A stretch of 64,000 nt of DNA from Geobacteraceae bacterium. Lineage in GTDB: Bacteria > Desulfobacterota > Desulfuromonadia > Geobacterales > Geobacteraceae. The first letter of the stretch is position 1, and each line of letters opens with the position of its first letter. Shown piece after piece: positions 38,795 through 48,200 of this stretch. The position numbers and the translations under genes are program-made. The notes beneath the pieces were generated by a model, which saw only the letters and a list, made by a program, of their open reading frames with translations, was not told where the DNA came from and searched no databases. The stretch lies in contig JAQUHN010000003.1 in the NCBI GenBank assembly GCA_028683555.1, positions 1 to 64,000 on the forward strand. The letters run 5' to 3'.

Positions 38795-39745
38795 CTATCT
38801 TCCTTGCTTTCTTCGCGAGACAATTTTATTACTGTACTTGGACGCATTCAACATCTTCTCGACGGAAGACAAGTGTTCATTCTTGAAGTCAACCAATCGG
38901 TTGATCCGGAACAGGGTAAGGAGTTGCCGGCCTTTCGGGTCAGTGTGGATATTTCGAAGGGCCGTCACCATGGCGTCACGCTTGGGGTTACTGACGTCCT
39001 CTCGAACGGCGATAATCCCGGTCAAAAAACCTGGTGACCTTTCTATAATATGAAGATTGCGACCAATTTGCGGGTTCAATTCAACCATCGTCTCAAACGA
39101 CACCCTACTTGCCACACAGGCGTCGGCCTGGTCGAAGAATACCGGCAAAATTACTTGAGAGGCCTTGGGATATTCAGTGATCTTGGAGAAAAAATTCCGG
39201 GCATCGCCAGAAACTTTGTTCTTGAGGAGGGTATTGAGCCACAGCATCGGTATTGAACCCTTCTGCCCAGAATCGACCCTGATGTTCTTCCCACGAAGTT
39301 GTTCCACCTGTGAAATACCCCTGTCGTTCCTGACAAGAATCAACAGTTCGTTGTAGGAATCTTTTCCATAATCCGATGACAATACCGATGACAATACCGG
39401 TTTCAGGCGAACGCTTTCTCGTAAGGAAATGAACTCTTCAGGCATTAGGGCAATGATATCCACGTCGTTATTGGCGAGAACCTTCTTCATTTCATCCAGA
39501 TTCTTCATAATTATGACTCTAGTTCCCACCTCGTTCTTCAGTTTCCTATCGACTGTCTGAGCCCAAGTCGTGATCAAACTCAAGGCGTCATTGGGGTCAA
39601 CGTTATAAAATGCCTCCGAGGAATATCCGATGACAATGGGCTTGTCTTTGTCACAACTGGTCATTCCGGCTATTAAGGAGCTCGGCCCGACAAGGCTGAA
39701 GAGGCAAACGAAGAGCGTTGTGATGGCAACATTCAGTCTCGACAT
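38795..39745 (-). CDS. PhnD/SsuA-like periplasmic substrate-binding protein
   Basis: A 316-residue exported protein. A signal peptide (MSRLNVAITTLFVCLFSL...SLIAG) precedes a type 2 periplasmic-binding fold related to phosphonate/phosphate binding proteins: KPIVIGYSSEAFYNVDP, VDIIALMPEEFI, ELLILVRNDRGISQVEQLRG and VRVDSG-like IRVDSGQKGSIP. The ATG at 39745 follows AAAGGAAAAA. No transporter permease or ATPase is nearby, so it may be a stand-alone sensor-type binding protein rather than part of an importer. It lies inside the older island remnant and looks intact, in contrast to the broken integrase beside it. Confidence 0.8.
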   Translation of the reverse strand: MSRLNVAITTLFVCLFSLVGPSSLIAGMTSCDKDKPIVIGYSSEAFYNVDPNDALSLITTWAQTVDRKLKNEVGTRVIIMKNLDEMKKVLANNDVDIIALMPEEFISLRESVRLKPVLSSVLSSDYGKDSYNELLILVRNDRGISQVEQLRGKNIRVDSGQKGSIPMLWLNTLLKNKVSGDARNFFSKITEYPKASQVILPVFFDQADACVASRVSFETMVELNPQIGRNLHIIERSPGFLTGIIAVREDVSNPKRDAMVTALRNIHTDPKGRQLLTLFRINRLVDFKNEHLSSVEKMLNASKYSNKIVSRRKQGR

Positions 39746-40501
39746 GGAGATTTTTCCTTTGCCTGCAGAGATTATAACGGAAACGAACAACTTAAATATG
39801 ACCTGCCAACTCTTTTTCGGAGACAGTGATATTACTAGATTCTTATCGACAAGCAGAAATAATATTTTAGCAAATTCGCCCGACCCTCCAAAAAACGTAA
39901 CAAAAGTCCGAACAAATCACAGTATTTCCCTCAAAAATCATAGAGGTATCTACGGGAATTTTAGCATTAGCAAGTTTGCACCGTACGAAAGCAACTTTTC
40001 AGCAGGGATAGCGTTAAAAACATCTTCTAAACAAGACATGTTAAAAGTTGAGTTTCTGGCGGAACAAAGAGGAAGGTGGTTCAAATGAGTGAAAATGGGA
40101 AGAAGCCTGGTGGCAACCTATCCTGTGAGTTGCGAAAGTCTCACGAGTAAGTCTTTCAAATAACTGTAATTAAAAGGCAAAATTGCGAAAGCACGTTAAG
40201 ACCTTTGTGGATCTGAAATACTCAACATTAAAATTAATGATTCATGGCATATGCTTATAAAACGTAACTGTCAAAAAAAGTAAAATAGCCAGTTATGATA
40301 GATTTGGCAATAAACATAAGCTACTGCGTGCTATAAGATCGATATCAAAGCGACGCTCAGGCACGACAAAGTGTCTTTGATTACATCGAGCGTTTTTTAT
40401 AAATGCCGAAGGATTCATGCTTCCCTCGGCAATTAATCCCCCAACAAATTCGAGAAACTAACATCGCAGTTTAACTTACTGCTCATGAAACTGGGGTAAA
40501 T
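39746..40501. other. AT-rich accessory DNA without a supported gene
   Basis: About 750 bp of low-GC sequence between the binding protein and the integrase remnant. One plus-strand frame overlaps the binding protein's start region antisense and is not credible. No repeat or RNA gene was recognised. Confidence 0.4.
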
Positions 40502-40866
40502 TCAGTCACGGAAAAACTGACTCACCACGATGGAAAGTGACCGCTCTTGCTCGTCCGGTTTGGAGGTCGCTACCTCTAAGGCTTCTTCAGGTTGTCGAGG
40601 AGGTACTGTCTTGCGTTTGATTCCAAGGAGTGTGGAAAGGTGTGAGCTCCCTTGCTCACCAGTGATGAACCCTGACCAGAGGAACGAGAACGTTTTGAAG
40701 ATGCCTTCTTGGAAGGGCATGACGCAACAGTGGCTGTCATCTTGTCCTTGGTCTTAAATCTTTTGACGAGTTCTCTGGTGCGGATTGTTCCTAAGAGGTC
40801 TGAAGGAATGCGAATACGAAGGTGACAATTGCCGTTGCGGCTTTGAAGATAGGGCGTAGAATGCAT
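40502..40866 (-). pseudogene. Truncated, frameshifted integrase (N-terminal part)
   Basis: From an ATG at 40866 (AGGAGA upstream) the frame reads MHSTPYLQSRNGNCHLRIRI and then RELVKRFKTKDKMTATVAS, the N-terminal arm-binding region of DUF6538-type tyrosine integrases. The expected continuation (MPFQEGIFKTFSFLWSGFIT ... SKPDEQERSLSIVVSQFF) is in another frame, from about 40720 down to a stop at 40502. A frameshift near 40720-40745 therefore breaks it, and the catalytic domain is missing. It sits 79 bp from an att copy at 40945, as an element's integrase should. Confidence 0.75.
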
Positions 40867-40944
40867 GATGTCTCCTGTGTAGCAAAACGTGTAGCACAAG
40901 AGACCACCACTTAAAACATTATTTAAATCAGATAGTTAAAAGAT

Positions 40945-40962
40945 TGGCGGAGCGCATGGGAA
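40945..40962. repeat. Internal attachment site copy (att)
   Basis: TGGCGGAGCGCATGGGAA. It matches TGGCGGAAGCGCATGGGAA of the tRNA-Sec 3' end (60076-60094) with a single base missing. It is the junction between the older remnant and the intact element. Confidence 0.8.
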
Positions 40963-41021
40963 GCTAATTAAGCTTTCAACATGCTGAATTATTGAAGTAT
41001 TGTCAATGTGATTTTCTTGGC

Positions 41022-41040
41022 ATACCCCCAAAGATACCCC
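41022..41040. repeat. Possible integrase arm-type sites, left end of the element
   Basis: ATACCCCCA (41022-41030) and AGATACCCC (41032-41040) in tandem, 60-80 bp inside the internal att copy. The same motif recurs next to the integrase start at the other end. Confidence 0.5.
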
Positions 41041-41084
41041 TCATTCGACGTTTTCCACGATCGAATCCACGTAGAGGCACGACG

Positions 41085-41414
41085 TTATTCATCGAAAAGC
41101 ACGCCGTCCACAAGATCCTCCACCACCGCATGAAACTGAAGGTCAAACCATTTTCTGAAGGTCCGGAGATCCCTTTTCTGGGGCCAGTCTTCTTCTCTTG
41201 TCCACCAGCCGGCGAGCTGATCTTCGAATATTAATATGAAAAATTTCTTAAGAACCCTGTCTCTCTGAGCGTCATCTTCAAATTCCGGGATCAGGTAGGC
41301 GGTGCAGTCCTCGTTGATCTCTTCGAGAGACACGTCGGTAGGATCCGGCAGCGAACGCAGCCATTCCCTGAACGGTTCCTTTGCTGTTGCTATTACCAGA
41401 CCTCTGTTGACCAT
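41085..41414 (-). CDS. Small acidic protein of unknown function
   Basis: A 109-residue protein with a strong RBS (GGGGAGGTGAT before the ATG at 41414). It has an acidic, Trp-rich helical character: FREWLRSLPDPTDVSLEEIN, TAYLIPEFEDDAQRDRVL, WWTREEDWPQKRDLRTF and FDLQFHAVVEDL. I recall similar short proteins in many bacteria, without a known role. There is no signal peptide or membrane segment. It is the last cargo gene at the left end of the intact element. Confidence 0.75.
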   Translation of the reverse strand: MVNRGLVIATAKEPFREWLRSLPDPTDVSLEEINEDCTAYLIPEFEDDAQRDRVLKKFFILIFEDQLAGWWTREEDWPQKRDLRTFRKWFDLQFHAVVEDLVDGVLFDE

Positions 41415-41475
41415 ATTTTATCACCTCCCCGGCACCTAGGGTCTCAGTCCTCGCCGGAATGCCATATTCCACCAG

Positions 41476-41544
41476 CTACTTCTTCTCAAGGCTTTGCATC
41501 AGCCGCTGGTAGTCCCTCCGGCTTTCAAGACGTTCAAGTCTCAT
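41476..41544 (-). CDS. Possible 22-residue peptide after the YhcG-type gene
   Basis: An ATG inside the last codons of the YhcG-type gene opens MRLERLESRRDYQRLMQSLE and stops two residues later. The 11-bp overlap resembles translational coupling. No independent support; it may be chance. Confidence 0.25.
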   Translation of the reverse strand: MRLERLESRRDYQRLMQSLEKK

Positions 41545-42676
41545 CGTTCCCCTCTCCGACTTCACTTTGCAGTTCCGCCTCTATCTCCTCGATGGTTGGC
41601 AGCGCTGATTGCAGTCTTTCCGGCAGGGCGCGAGTCAGTTCGTAGTCCGAGACCCCAATCGGTTTGTTTATGTCACGCAGGGCATATTCGGCCAGAATTC
41701 TGTCTTTGGTCTGGCAGAGAATCAGGCCGATGGTGGGTTGATCGGTTTCGTGTTTCAGCTTGTCATCCACCGCGGAACAGTAGAAGTTCATCTTGCCGGC
41801 ATATTCCGGCTTGAAATCGCCTTTTTTCAACTCGATAACCACAAAACATCTCAGACCCAGATGATAGAACAGCAGATCGATATAAAAGTCTTTGTCGCTG
41901 ACTTCAAGATGGTATTGGCGCCCAACGAAGGCAAAACCCTGGCCGAGCTCCAGCAGAAATCTTTCCAGGTGGCGGACAAGCCCGGTTTCCAGTTCCCGCT
42001 CGTGAAAAGGCTCTTCGATGGTGAGGAAGTCGAAAATGTAAGGGTCTTTCAGAAGTTGACGGGCCAGGTCAGATTGTGGCGAGGGTAAGCTCTGTTGAAA
42101 GTTGGTAACCGCTGCTCCCTGGCGCTTGTGGAAACTGTTTTTGATCATCTGCGCCAGAGTATCGCGGCTCCAGCCTTGCTCGATGGTCTGCTGCATGTAC
42201 CAGAGTCGAGCAGACAGTTCTTTGACCTTTTCCATCAGAATGATGTTGTGGCCCCAGGGTATTTTTGCAACAAGTTGCTGCAAATTTGTCGAGAGATCGT
42301 TGGGGGGCCTTTGTGCCACAGGCTGCGGCACTTTAACTGGAACCTTACTGTCAGCTTGCTGAAATTGTGCCACGGGCTGTGGCACTATTGGCAAAGTATC
42401 CGGATACTCACGATAAAATCGAAGCATTCGCTTGATGTTTCGTTCGGAAAATCCCTTCTGCTCTGGCAGGTCATTGCGTATATCCCGGGAGAGACGAGGG
42501 ATGACTGCAGCCCCCCATCCTTCCCGTTTCTGTCTTTCCAGAATCATCCGCCCGATATCCCAGTACATAAGAATCATTTCCGCATTGGCGGAGAGGGTGG
42601 CTTTAATCTGTGCCTGCCGGATCCGGGTCTTGATGTCGCCAAGAAGACCGGCGTAGTGGGTCAAATCAGTGGTCAA
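41534..42676 (-). CDS. YhcG-type PD-(D/E)XK nuclease (DUF1016)
   Basis: A 380-residue protein of the YhcG/DUF1016 family. The N-terminal domain starts HYAGLLGDIKTRIRQAQ and contains YWDIGRMILERQ and FSERNIKRMLRFYREYP. The C-terminal nuclease fold has DFYIDLLFYHLGLRCFVVIE followed by LKKGDFKPEYAGKM, giving the D...ExK catalytic pattern. I favour a TTG start at 42676, with AGGAGA 7 bases upstream; an ATG at 42709 has no ribosome binding site. The family is often found in defence islands and mobile elements; its role is unsettled. A partly duplicated linker (VPQPVAQFQQ, VPQPVAQRPP) lies at about residues 100-125. Confidence 0.88.
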   Translation of the reverse strand: MTTDLTHYAGLLGDIKTRIRQAQIKATLSANAEMILMYWDIGRMILERQKREGWGAAVIPRLSRDIRNDLPEQKGFSERNIKRMLRFYREYPDTLPIVPQPVAQFQQADSKVPVKVPQPVAQRPPNDLSTNLQQLVAKIPWGHNIILMEKVKELSARLWYMQQTIEQGWSRDTLAQMIKNSFHKRQGAAVTNFQQSLPSPQSDLARQLLKDPYIFDFLTIEEPFHERELETGLVRHLERFLLELGQGFAFVGRQYHLEVSDKDFYIDLLFYHLGLRCFVVIELKKGDFKPEYAGKMNFYCSAVDDKLKHETDQPTIGLILCQTKDRILAEYALRDINKPIGVSDYELTRALPERLQSALPTIEEIEAELQSEVGEGNDET

Positions 42677-42729
42677 TTCTGTTCTCCTGTGGAAAGCCGC
42701 AGATGCCATCCAACATCAGTTACTTGAAA

Positions 42730-42993
42730 TTACAACCGCCAATCCCGCCGATGTTCGGCGATATACTTTTGGGCCGGTCAGAGTTCCCGCTCCTGCGGAC
42801 CGATAATTGCGCGGCCGGTGAGGGTCAAGAGGAATCCAGGGACATTCGGGTCCGCCGCGATCTGGAGTGAGGTAATAACCTCATAGTTGCCGGAGACCCC
42901 CATCATCCCCTCGTCAAAGGCCCAATGGCAGAGCTTGCAGAGTGCCATGCCGTTGCGGATGTCGTCGTTTTTGCTTCTGCTCCAGGGTATCAA
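42730..42993 (-). pseudogene. HNH endonuclease, C-terminal remnant with in-frame stop
   Basis: The frame reads IPWSRSKNDDIRNGMALCKL and CHWAFDEGMMGVSGNYEV, the C-terminal half of an HNH nuclease (N...H of the zinc/metal finger). The N-terminal half is absent: the next gene's stop lies just upstream. A TGA at 42778-42780 interrupts it. The same frame continues with PAQKYIAEHRRDWRL to a TAA at 42730, which looks like the natural C-terminus, so the TGA was probably a TGG (Trp) codon. Confidence 0.65.
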
Positions 42994-43043
42994 GCCCCAC
43001 CAGGAAGAATTTAAAATATGTCACCCGAATTTCCCCATGGTCA

Positions 43044-44324
43044 TCAGTACCGCTCATCCGGAGATTTCCACGACCGAAACCACTGCAGGGCATCAGTGCC
43101 GCCAATCATTTCACGAGCCAGTTTCAAACGTTCCTGGAGCCTTCTCTTCTCTTCGTCACCCAAATCAGCGACCCGTAGTTCGGCATCGGCAAAGAATTCC
43201 TCAAGCCTTTTTGCTTCCGCCCAGGCCTCGATGATTTCGAGCAGTTCTTCACGGCTATCCTGTTCCGCCTTGAGGCGCCGGCGCTCTTCCTCTTCCCGGC
43301 GCCAGATTATCTGTCGGGCTTCCCATTCCTTGCGCTCAATTTCCGCCTTGCGCTCGCCTTCTTCAACAAGTTGGGCAATGGTGGCAGCTTCCCGCTTCAG
43401 TTCCTTGACGATTGCTGATAGCTTTCCGGGGAAATCACCTGCTTTGGTTTCCCGCCACTGTCGCCTCCAATCTGCCCTCTGATATGGCGAGTATGCCTGT
43501 ACGCATAATCTTCCACTCGGCAGATCATGCATGCTGGTCCATGAATAGCTTTCATATCGTCTTGGCTTCTTAACTGGAAGTTCTGAAACGCGAGTGTATT
43601 TCCCGTCTTGGTATTTCACCTCGACATTCTCGCTCATTTCAAAGATAGTCAAACCGATTAAGACCGTGCCGATAGTGACGATAGTGTCGCGGGCGGGACT
43701 CCACAGATCGGAATAATGGCGATCTCTTCCCCCTTTTTCACGCTCATCGACTGCAAAACGTCGCAGAAACAAATTTTTTCGCTCAAATGCTACTTCGTGG
43801 CCACGCTCTTCAAACAGCAGGAACAATTCGTTTGCCACATCCAAGGCGCGACTGCACGTCTGCTTCGATGCGATAACATCAACCATAAGGCGCTTGCTGG
43901 GTTTAAGGTAACCGTCGCTGTTTTCTCGAGCTTCGTCAAAATATTGCTGTGCTCCCTGCAAAAGCGGGTGGCATTTGGGCAGTTCGCTCCGATCGCGCAG
44001 CCTCGATTTCTTTTTCCGGGGCGGTTTCGGTAATGGAAGTTTGGCGCGTCGTGCATGCCCATACCGATTCCATTCCAGTTCATCACCAGGTTCAGCTTCC
44101 GGTAACGGTGGACGCCTGGTTGTTTTGCCAACGGTAAGCTTTGCCCAATATCCCCTTTCTGGTCGTGGAACATTCAGCCAAGTGCAGACGCGCGCCATAA
44201 AGCTCGATGATACGTTGTACTTCAGGGCAACCTTGGTCATAGGCTCGGCCCAGACCTCTTCATACAGCCGTTCTCTGCTGACCGGGGCTTTGTTGTCGTG
44301 AGTTGGATTCTTTCCTTCTTCCAA
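43044..44324 (-). CDS. HTH and coiled-coil protein of unknown function
   Basis: A 426-residue protein. Residues about 16-65 resemble a helix-turn-helix module: SRERLYEEVWAEPMTKVALK followed by YNVSSSFMARVCTWLNVPRP and RGYWAKL. A basic linker (PPRKKKSRLRDR) and a mixed domain with a possible beta core (RDTIVTIGTVLIGLTIFEMS) follow. Residues about 295-400 are a long charged coiled coil (KLSAIVKELKREAATIAQLV, RREEEERRRLKAEQDSRE). The start is TTG at 44324 with AAGGA upstream. It lies downstream of the RM/CBASS operon but is separated from it by 256 bp containing tandem repeats. I recall the N-terminal pattern from proteins of genomic islands. No function is assigned. Confidence 0.75.
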   Translation of the reverse strand: MEEGKNPTHDNKAPVSRERLYEEVWAEPMTKVALKYNVSSSFMARVCTWLNVPRPERGYWAKLTVGKTTRRPPLPEAEPGDELEWNRYGHARRAKLPLPKPPRKKKSRLRDRSELPKCHPLLQGAQQYFDEARENSDGYLKPSKRLMVDVIASKQTCSRALDVANELFLLFEERGHEVAFERKNLFLRRFAVDEREKGGRDRHYSDLWSPARDTIVTIGTVLIGLTIFEMSENVEVKYQDGKYTRVSELPVKKPRRYESYSWTSMHDLPSGRLCVQAYSPYQRADWRRQWRETKAGDFPGKLSAIVKELKREAATIAQLVEEGERKAEIERKEWEARQIIWRREEEERRRLKAEQDSREELLEIIEAWAEAKRLEEFFADAELRVADLGDEEKRRLQERLKLAREMIGGTDALQWFRSWKSPDERY

Positions 44325-44427
44325 AACCGAAAATCCTTATTATTATAGTTACCACTACGGTATTCGACATCAAAACGAAACCGAGTGTTGTTGGTATAGC
44401 CCTTTTGCCCTACTATAGCCTCTTTGA

Positions 44428-44458
44428 TGTCCTGTTTGTCCAGTTTATGTCCAGTTTA
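44428..44458. repeat. Tandem 11-bp repeat upstream of the HTH protein gene
   Basis: TGTCCAGTTTA occurs twice in perfect tandem (44437-44447, 44448-44458), preceded by a partial unit TGTCCTGTT. It lies about 105 bp upstream of the HTH/coiled-coil gene and may be its operator. Confidence 0.5.
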
Positions 44459-44580
44459 AAGTTCTCAACGCTGCCTACTCGGTCTAAATAGGTAACAACC
44501 CTCTACTACAAAACCAGATCCTATTAAATCTGCGACAAAAGTTTCTCAAGCCGTAGACTGTTTATTGGCAAAAACATCAA

Positions 44581-45294
44581 CTAGGATAGGGCCAATTCCA
44601 GCCTGTGTTTTCGCTTTTCCCAGTCCGGCATGACCTTTTCCAGAAGTCGGTAGAATCCGGGGCTGTGATCATGATGTTGCAAATGACACAACTCGTGGAT
44701 AATGACGTAATCGATGCATTCAATAGGGGCGCGGACTAAATCCGGGTTGAGGGTAAGAGTCCCTGTCTTTGAAAGACTTCCCCAGCGCTTCTTCATCCAC
44801 CGAAGCTGAATTCTCGGTTTCGCTGAAACAATCTTTTCAAAATGCGGCCAGCTACGGTCAAATCTTTCTTTAAATCTCTCTGCCGCCTTCTGTGTATACC
44901 AGCCTTCCAGCAAGTACTTCACCTTTTCCGATGTGGATTCATCTTTTACATCTATGTAAAAATGTCCACGAATCAACTTTACCGAATTGATATTACCGCT
45001 GCTTATCTTTAGTCGATACTGTTTGCCGAGATAGAGGTGCGTCTCGCCGCCCGCGAAACTTTTTCCCGGAGTTCTCGGCTCGAATTGGCGGAAATAGTCC
45101 AGCTGCTTTTTGATCCATCCGGCACGCCTGATAACCCGCTTTCGAATTTCGGCGAAATTGGAACCTTCGGGTGCTTTTATCACCACCGCACTATCCGGAT
45201 GGACAGCGATTTCCATCGTTTTCCGGTCCACATATATCACTTTAAACTCTATCGTTTCTTTCGCATAGACGATCGAGCCTGACGACAAGCTCAT
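44581..45294 (-). CDS. YgjP-type zinc metalloprotease-like protein (M48-related)
   Basis: A 237-residue protein of the YgjP/DUF45 family. The zinc motif is HELCH at residues 200-204, followed by HHDHSPGFY supplying further ligands. RIQLRWMKKRWGSLSKTGTL and TLNPDLVRAP are family signatures. The ATG at 45294 overlaps the hsdR stop in ATGA, so it is co-translated with the restriction subunit. Members of this family often accompany type I restriction genes; the substrate is not known. It is the last gene of the defence operon. Confidence 0.9.
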   Translation of the reverse strand: MSLSSGSIVYAKETIEFKVIYVDRKTMEIAVHPDSAVVIKAPEGSNFAEIRKRVIRRAGWIKKQLDYFRQFEPRTPGKSFAGGETHLYLGKQYRLKISSGNINSVKLIRGHFYIDVKDESTSEKVKYLLEGWYTQKAAERFKERFDRSWPHFEKIVSAKPRIQLRWMKKRWGSLSKTGTLTLNPDLVRAPIECIDYVIIHELCHLQHHDHSPGFYRLLEKVMPDWEKRKHRLELALS

Positions 45295-48200
45295 CTACCG
45301 CTCCTGTGCCTGGCAACCTGCATGGTTCGCTCGATAATTTCATCCATCTGGTCGAGGCTGATCTCTACCCCTCTCTTGCCTTTGACCTCATCATAAAGAT
45401 AATCGTCAATATCGTTAACTGCCTGTTTCTGTGCATCATCGTCGTCCCAAAATTGTACTTTCCAATGGGACTTGAGTATTTCTTGAACTGCAAGGCTGGT
45501 ATCCGTGGCTATCTCGTCGCATTCCTCTGGCTCCAGTTGATGCCGGTCGAAGAAGGGCTTGAGAACGCCGTAGAAAGCCATTGCATCTTCGTTTCCGGAA
45601 AGCTTGTCAGGGATATCGTCATGGTGCCTGGTCACGACTTTTTTCCTGATCTCCGAGACCTTGCTAAGGTACTCCAGATCTGACAAGCGTTTCGCTCGAA
45701 AATCCTCAATGGCCTGCTGGATCAATTTGGAAAACTTCTCATAAAACGCAGGGTCTTCATCCATCTTTTCAGTTATGACCCGTTTTGTGGCGAAAGCGAT
45801 AGCATCAGCTTTTGCGGCCGTGGTCTTGCCTGCGACATATACTCCCTGTTCTTCCTTCACTACATCGAACAGTTTTTCATCGAAAATGTTCACCGGCTCA
45901 TTCAGTTGGATCACTTCATTTGCCTGGATGTGCGTGTCAAGCAGTTTCTTGATCTTCGGCTCGTAGTCACGGTAGTCAATTGCCTCGGCATAACGCAGCT
46001 TCACCGCAGCTTTCAGGTTCTGGAAACGCTTAAGATCATCCTTGTAACGTTTGAGCTTCTCGGCATCGACCCCCATGATGAACGTTTCCGCGGAAAGGGC
46101 AATCCCGAGCGACTTTCCGTACTCGGCCAGTCGCCGGTAGAAGTCTTCGCGCAAGGCATCATCGGCCAGCAGCACTTCATAAGCCTCTTCGTCATAGATG
46201 TTCTTGACTTCCTTGAAGATGTCCCAGAGGTCCGAATAACGCTGCGGCAGCTTCTCGATCTCGGTGTTGATGGAAGTCAGAGTCCCCTGTAGGTCCTCCT
46301 CATCAAACCCCTCAAAAGCCCCGTACATGGTCAGCGCCTTGTCCAATTCCCCGAGAAGACCAACATAGTCGACGACAAACCCGAATTCCTTGTCTTCGTG
46401 AAGCCGGTTGACTCTGGCGATGGCCTGGAGCAAGGTATGTTCCTTCAGTTCCTTACAGAGGTACATGACCATATTGCGCGGCGCATCGAATCCGGTCAGC
46501 AGTTTGCTCACCACAATCAGGATCTCCGGTTCCGAACCGAACTTGAACTGGTTGATTATCTGCTTGGTGTATTCTTCTTCGCTGCCGTAGCGTTTCATCA
46601 TCTTTTGCCAGAATCTGACCACCTCGTCCGTTGGCTCATCATCGGTCTCTTCGTAACCTTCACGGCTGTCAGGAGGGGAAATGACCACTTCGGACGACAC
46701 GAATCCGATATTCTCCAGATGCTCATGATACTTCAGCGCAACGGCCTTGCTCGGCGCTACCAGTTGGGCTTTGAAACCGGTTCCCTGCCAGGAGGCGCGA
46801 AAATGCTCGCTGATGTCGAAGGCCCGCATGTAAACTACCTGTTCCGCCTTGTTAAGCATGGAGGCCTTGGCAAATTTTCTCTTCAGGTCGGCTTGCTGTT
46901 CCCTGGTCAGTCCCTGCGTGTGGCGCTCGAACCAGAGATCGATGGCCGCCTTGTTCTGTACCATCTCCACGTAACGGCCTTCATAGAGCAGCGGCACGAC
47001 CGCCCCGTCTTCCACTGCCTGGTTGATGGAGTAGTGCGGTTCAATCAGACCGCCGAACTTTACAAAGTTGTTCTTTTCTTTTTTCATCAGCGGAGTGCCG
47101 GTAAAGCCGATGTAGCAGGCATTGGGAAACATCTGCCGCATCCTCGCCGAGAAAGAGCCGAAATTGGTCCGGTGACTCTCGTCAATCAGCATGAAAATTT
47201 CGGTGGAGTCGTCCTGGTATTTCCTGAGATTCAGCGCCTTGTCGAACTTGTGAATCAGCGTCGTAACGATGGCGGCCTTATGTTCCGCCACCAGTTCCAG
47301 CAGGTTTTTCCCCGAGGTGGCCCGGTCCGGGCTGAGGCCACAGGCGGCAAAGGTGTTTCCTAGCTGCTTGTCCAGATCGTCGCGGTCGGTCACTAGCACG
47401 ATGCGCGGATTGGGCACACTTGGATCGAGGGCCAGGTTTCTGGCCAGCATGACCATCGTCAAGGACTTCCCAGACCCTTGCGTATGCCAGATAATCCCTC
47501 CTTTACGACGTCCCTCGCCATCCAACTGTTTGATCCGCTCCAAGGTTGACTTGATGACGAAGTACTGTTGATAGCGGGCGATCTTCTTGATCCCACCATC
47601 AAACACGGTGAACCTGAACGTCAGCTCCAGAAGGCGTTCCGGACGGCAGAGGCTGTAAAGAGCCTTGTCCTGTTCCGTTACCAGACGTTCCCCTTCCGCC
47701 TCATGGGCGTCGAAAAACTTGCGGGCAACGGCAAACTCGCCGCTGAAGAGTTGGTTTTTTCTCTCCTCTGAGAGAACTGTATTGACGTAACGGGCAACAG
47801 ACGTGTCTTTGTCGAGCAGTTCCTTCCAGATTCCCCAGAATTTGGCTGCTGTACCCGCTGTTGCATAGTAGGCCGAGTTCTTGTTGATCCCCATGACCAG
47901 TTGTGTGTAGATAAACAACTTGGGTATATAATCATCACTCTGGTTGCGGATGGACTGAGAGATAGCCTTTTCAACTTCTACATTGGGGGATTTACACTCG
48001 ATGACCGCCAAGGGAATGCCGTTGACGAACAGGACGATATCCGGGCGAATGGTTTCCGTACTGCGAGCGCGATCAACACTGAATTCTGCGGTGACATGAA
48101 AAACGTTCCGGTCCCATGCGCGCCAGTTGATGTAATTAAGATTGAAGCTCTTGGAATCGCCTTCAATGGATTGTTCCAGCGCAGCTCCTAGGGTAATAAG

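Larger units (their letters stand above)
38350..40962. mobile_element. Decayed remnant of a first selC-integrated element
   Basis: A 2.6-kb segment between two copies of the tRNA-Sec 3' end. It contains a PhnD-like binding protein gene, AT-rich filler and a frameshifted, truncated integrase next to the right att copy. The arrangement of integrase beside its att site matches that of the intact element to the right. Confidence 0.65.

Noticed and set aside
39630-40088. 152-codon plus-strand frame in the older island remnant
   Set aside because: It starts antisense to the signal peptide of the binding protein, has no RBS and no conserved sequence.
42778-42780. Possible selenocysteine codon in the HNH fragment
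   Set aside because: The gene also lacks its N-terminal half and no SECIS-like hairpin was recognised after the TGA, so a nonsense mutation is more likely.
46398-47363. 321-codon plus-strand frame inside hsdR
   Set aside because: Antisense shadow of the hsdR motor domain.
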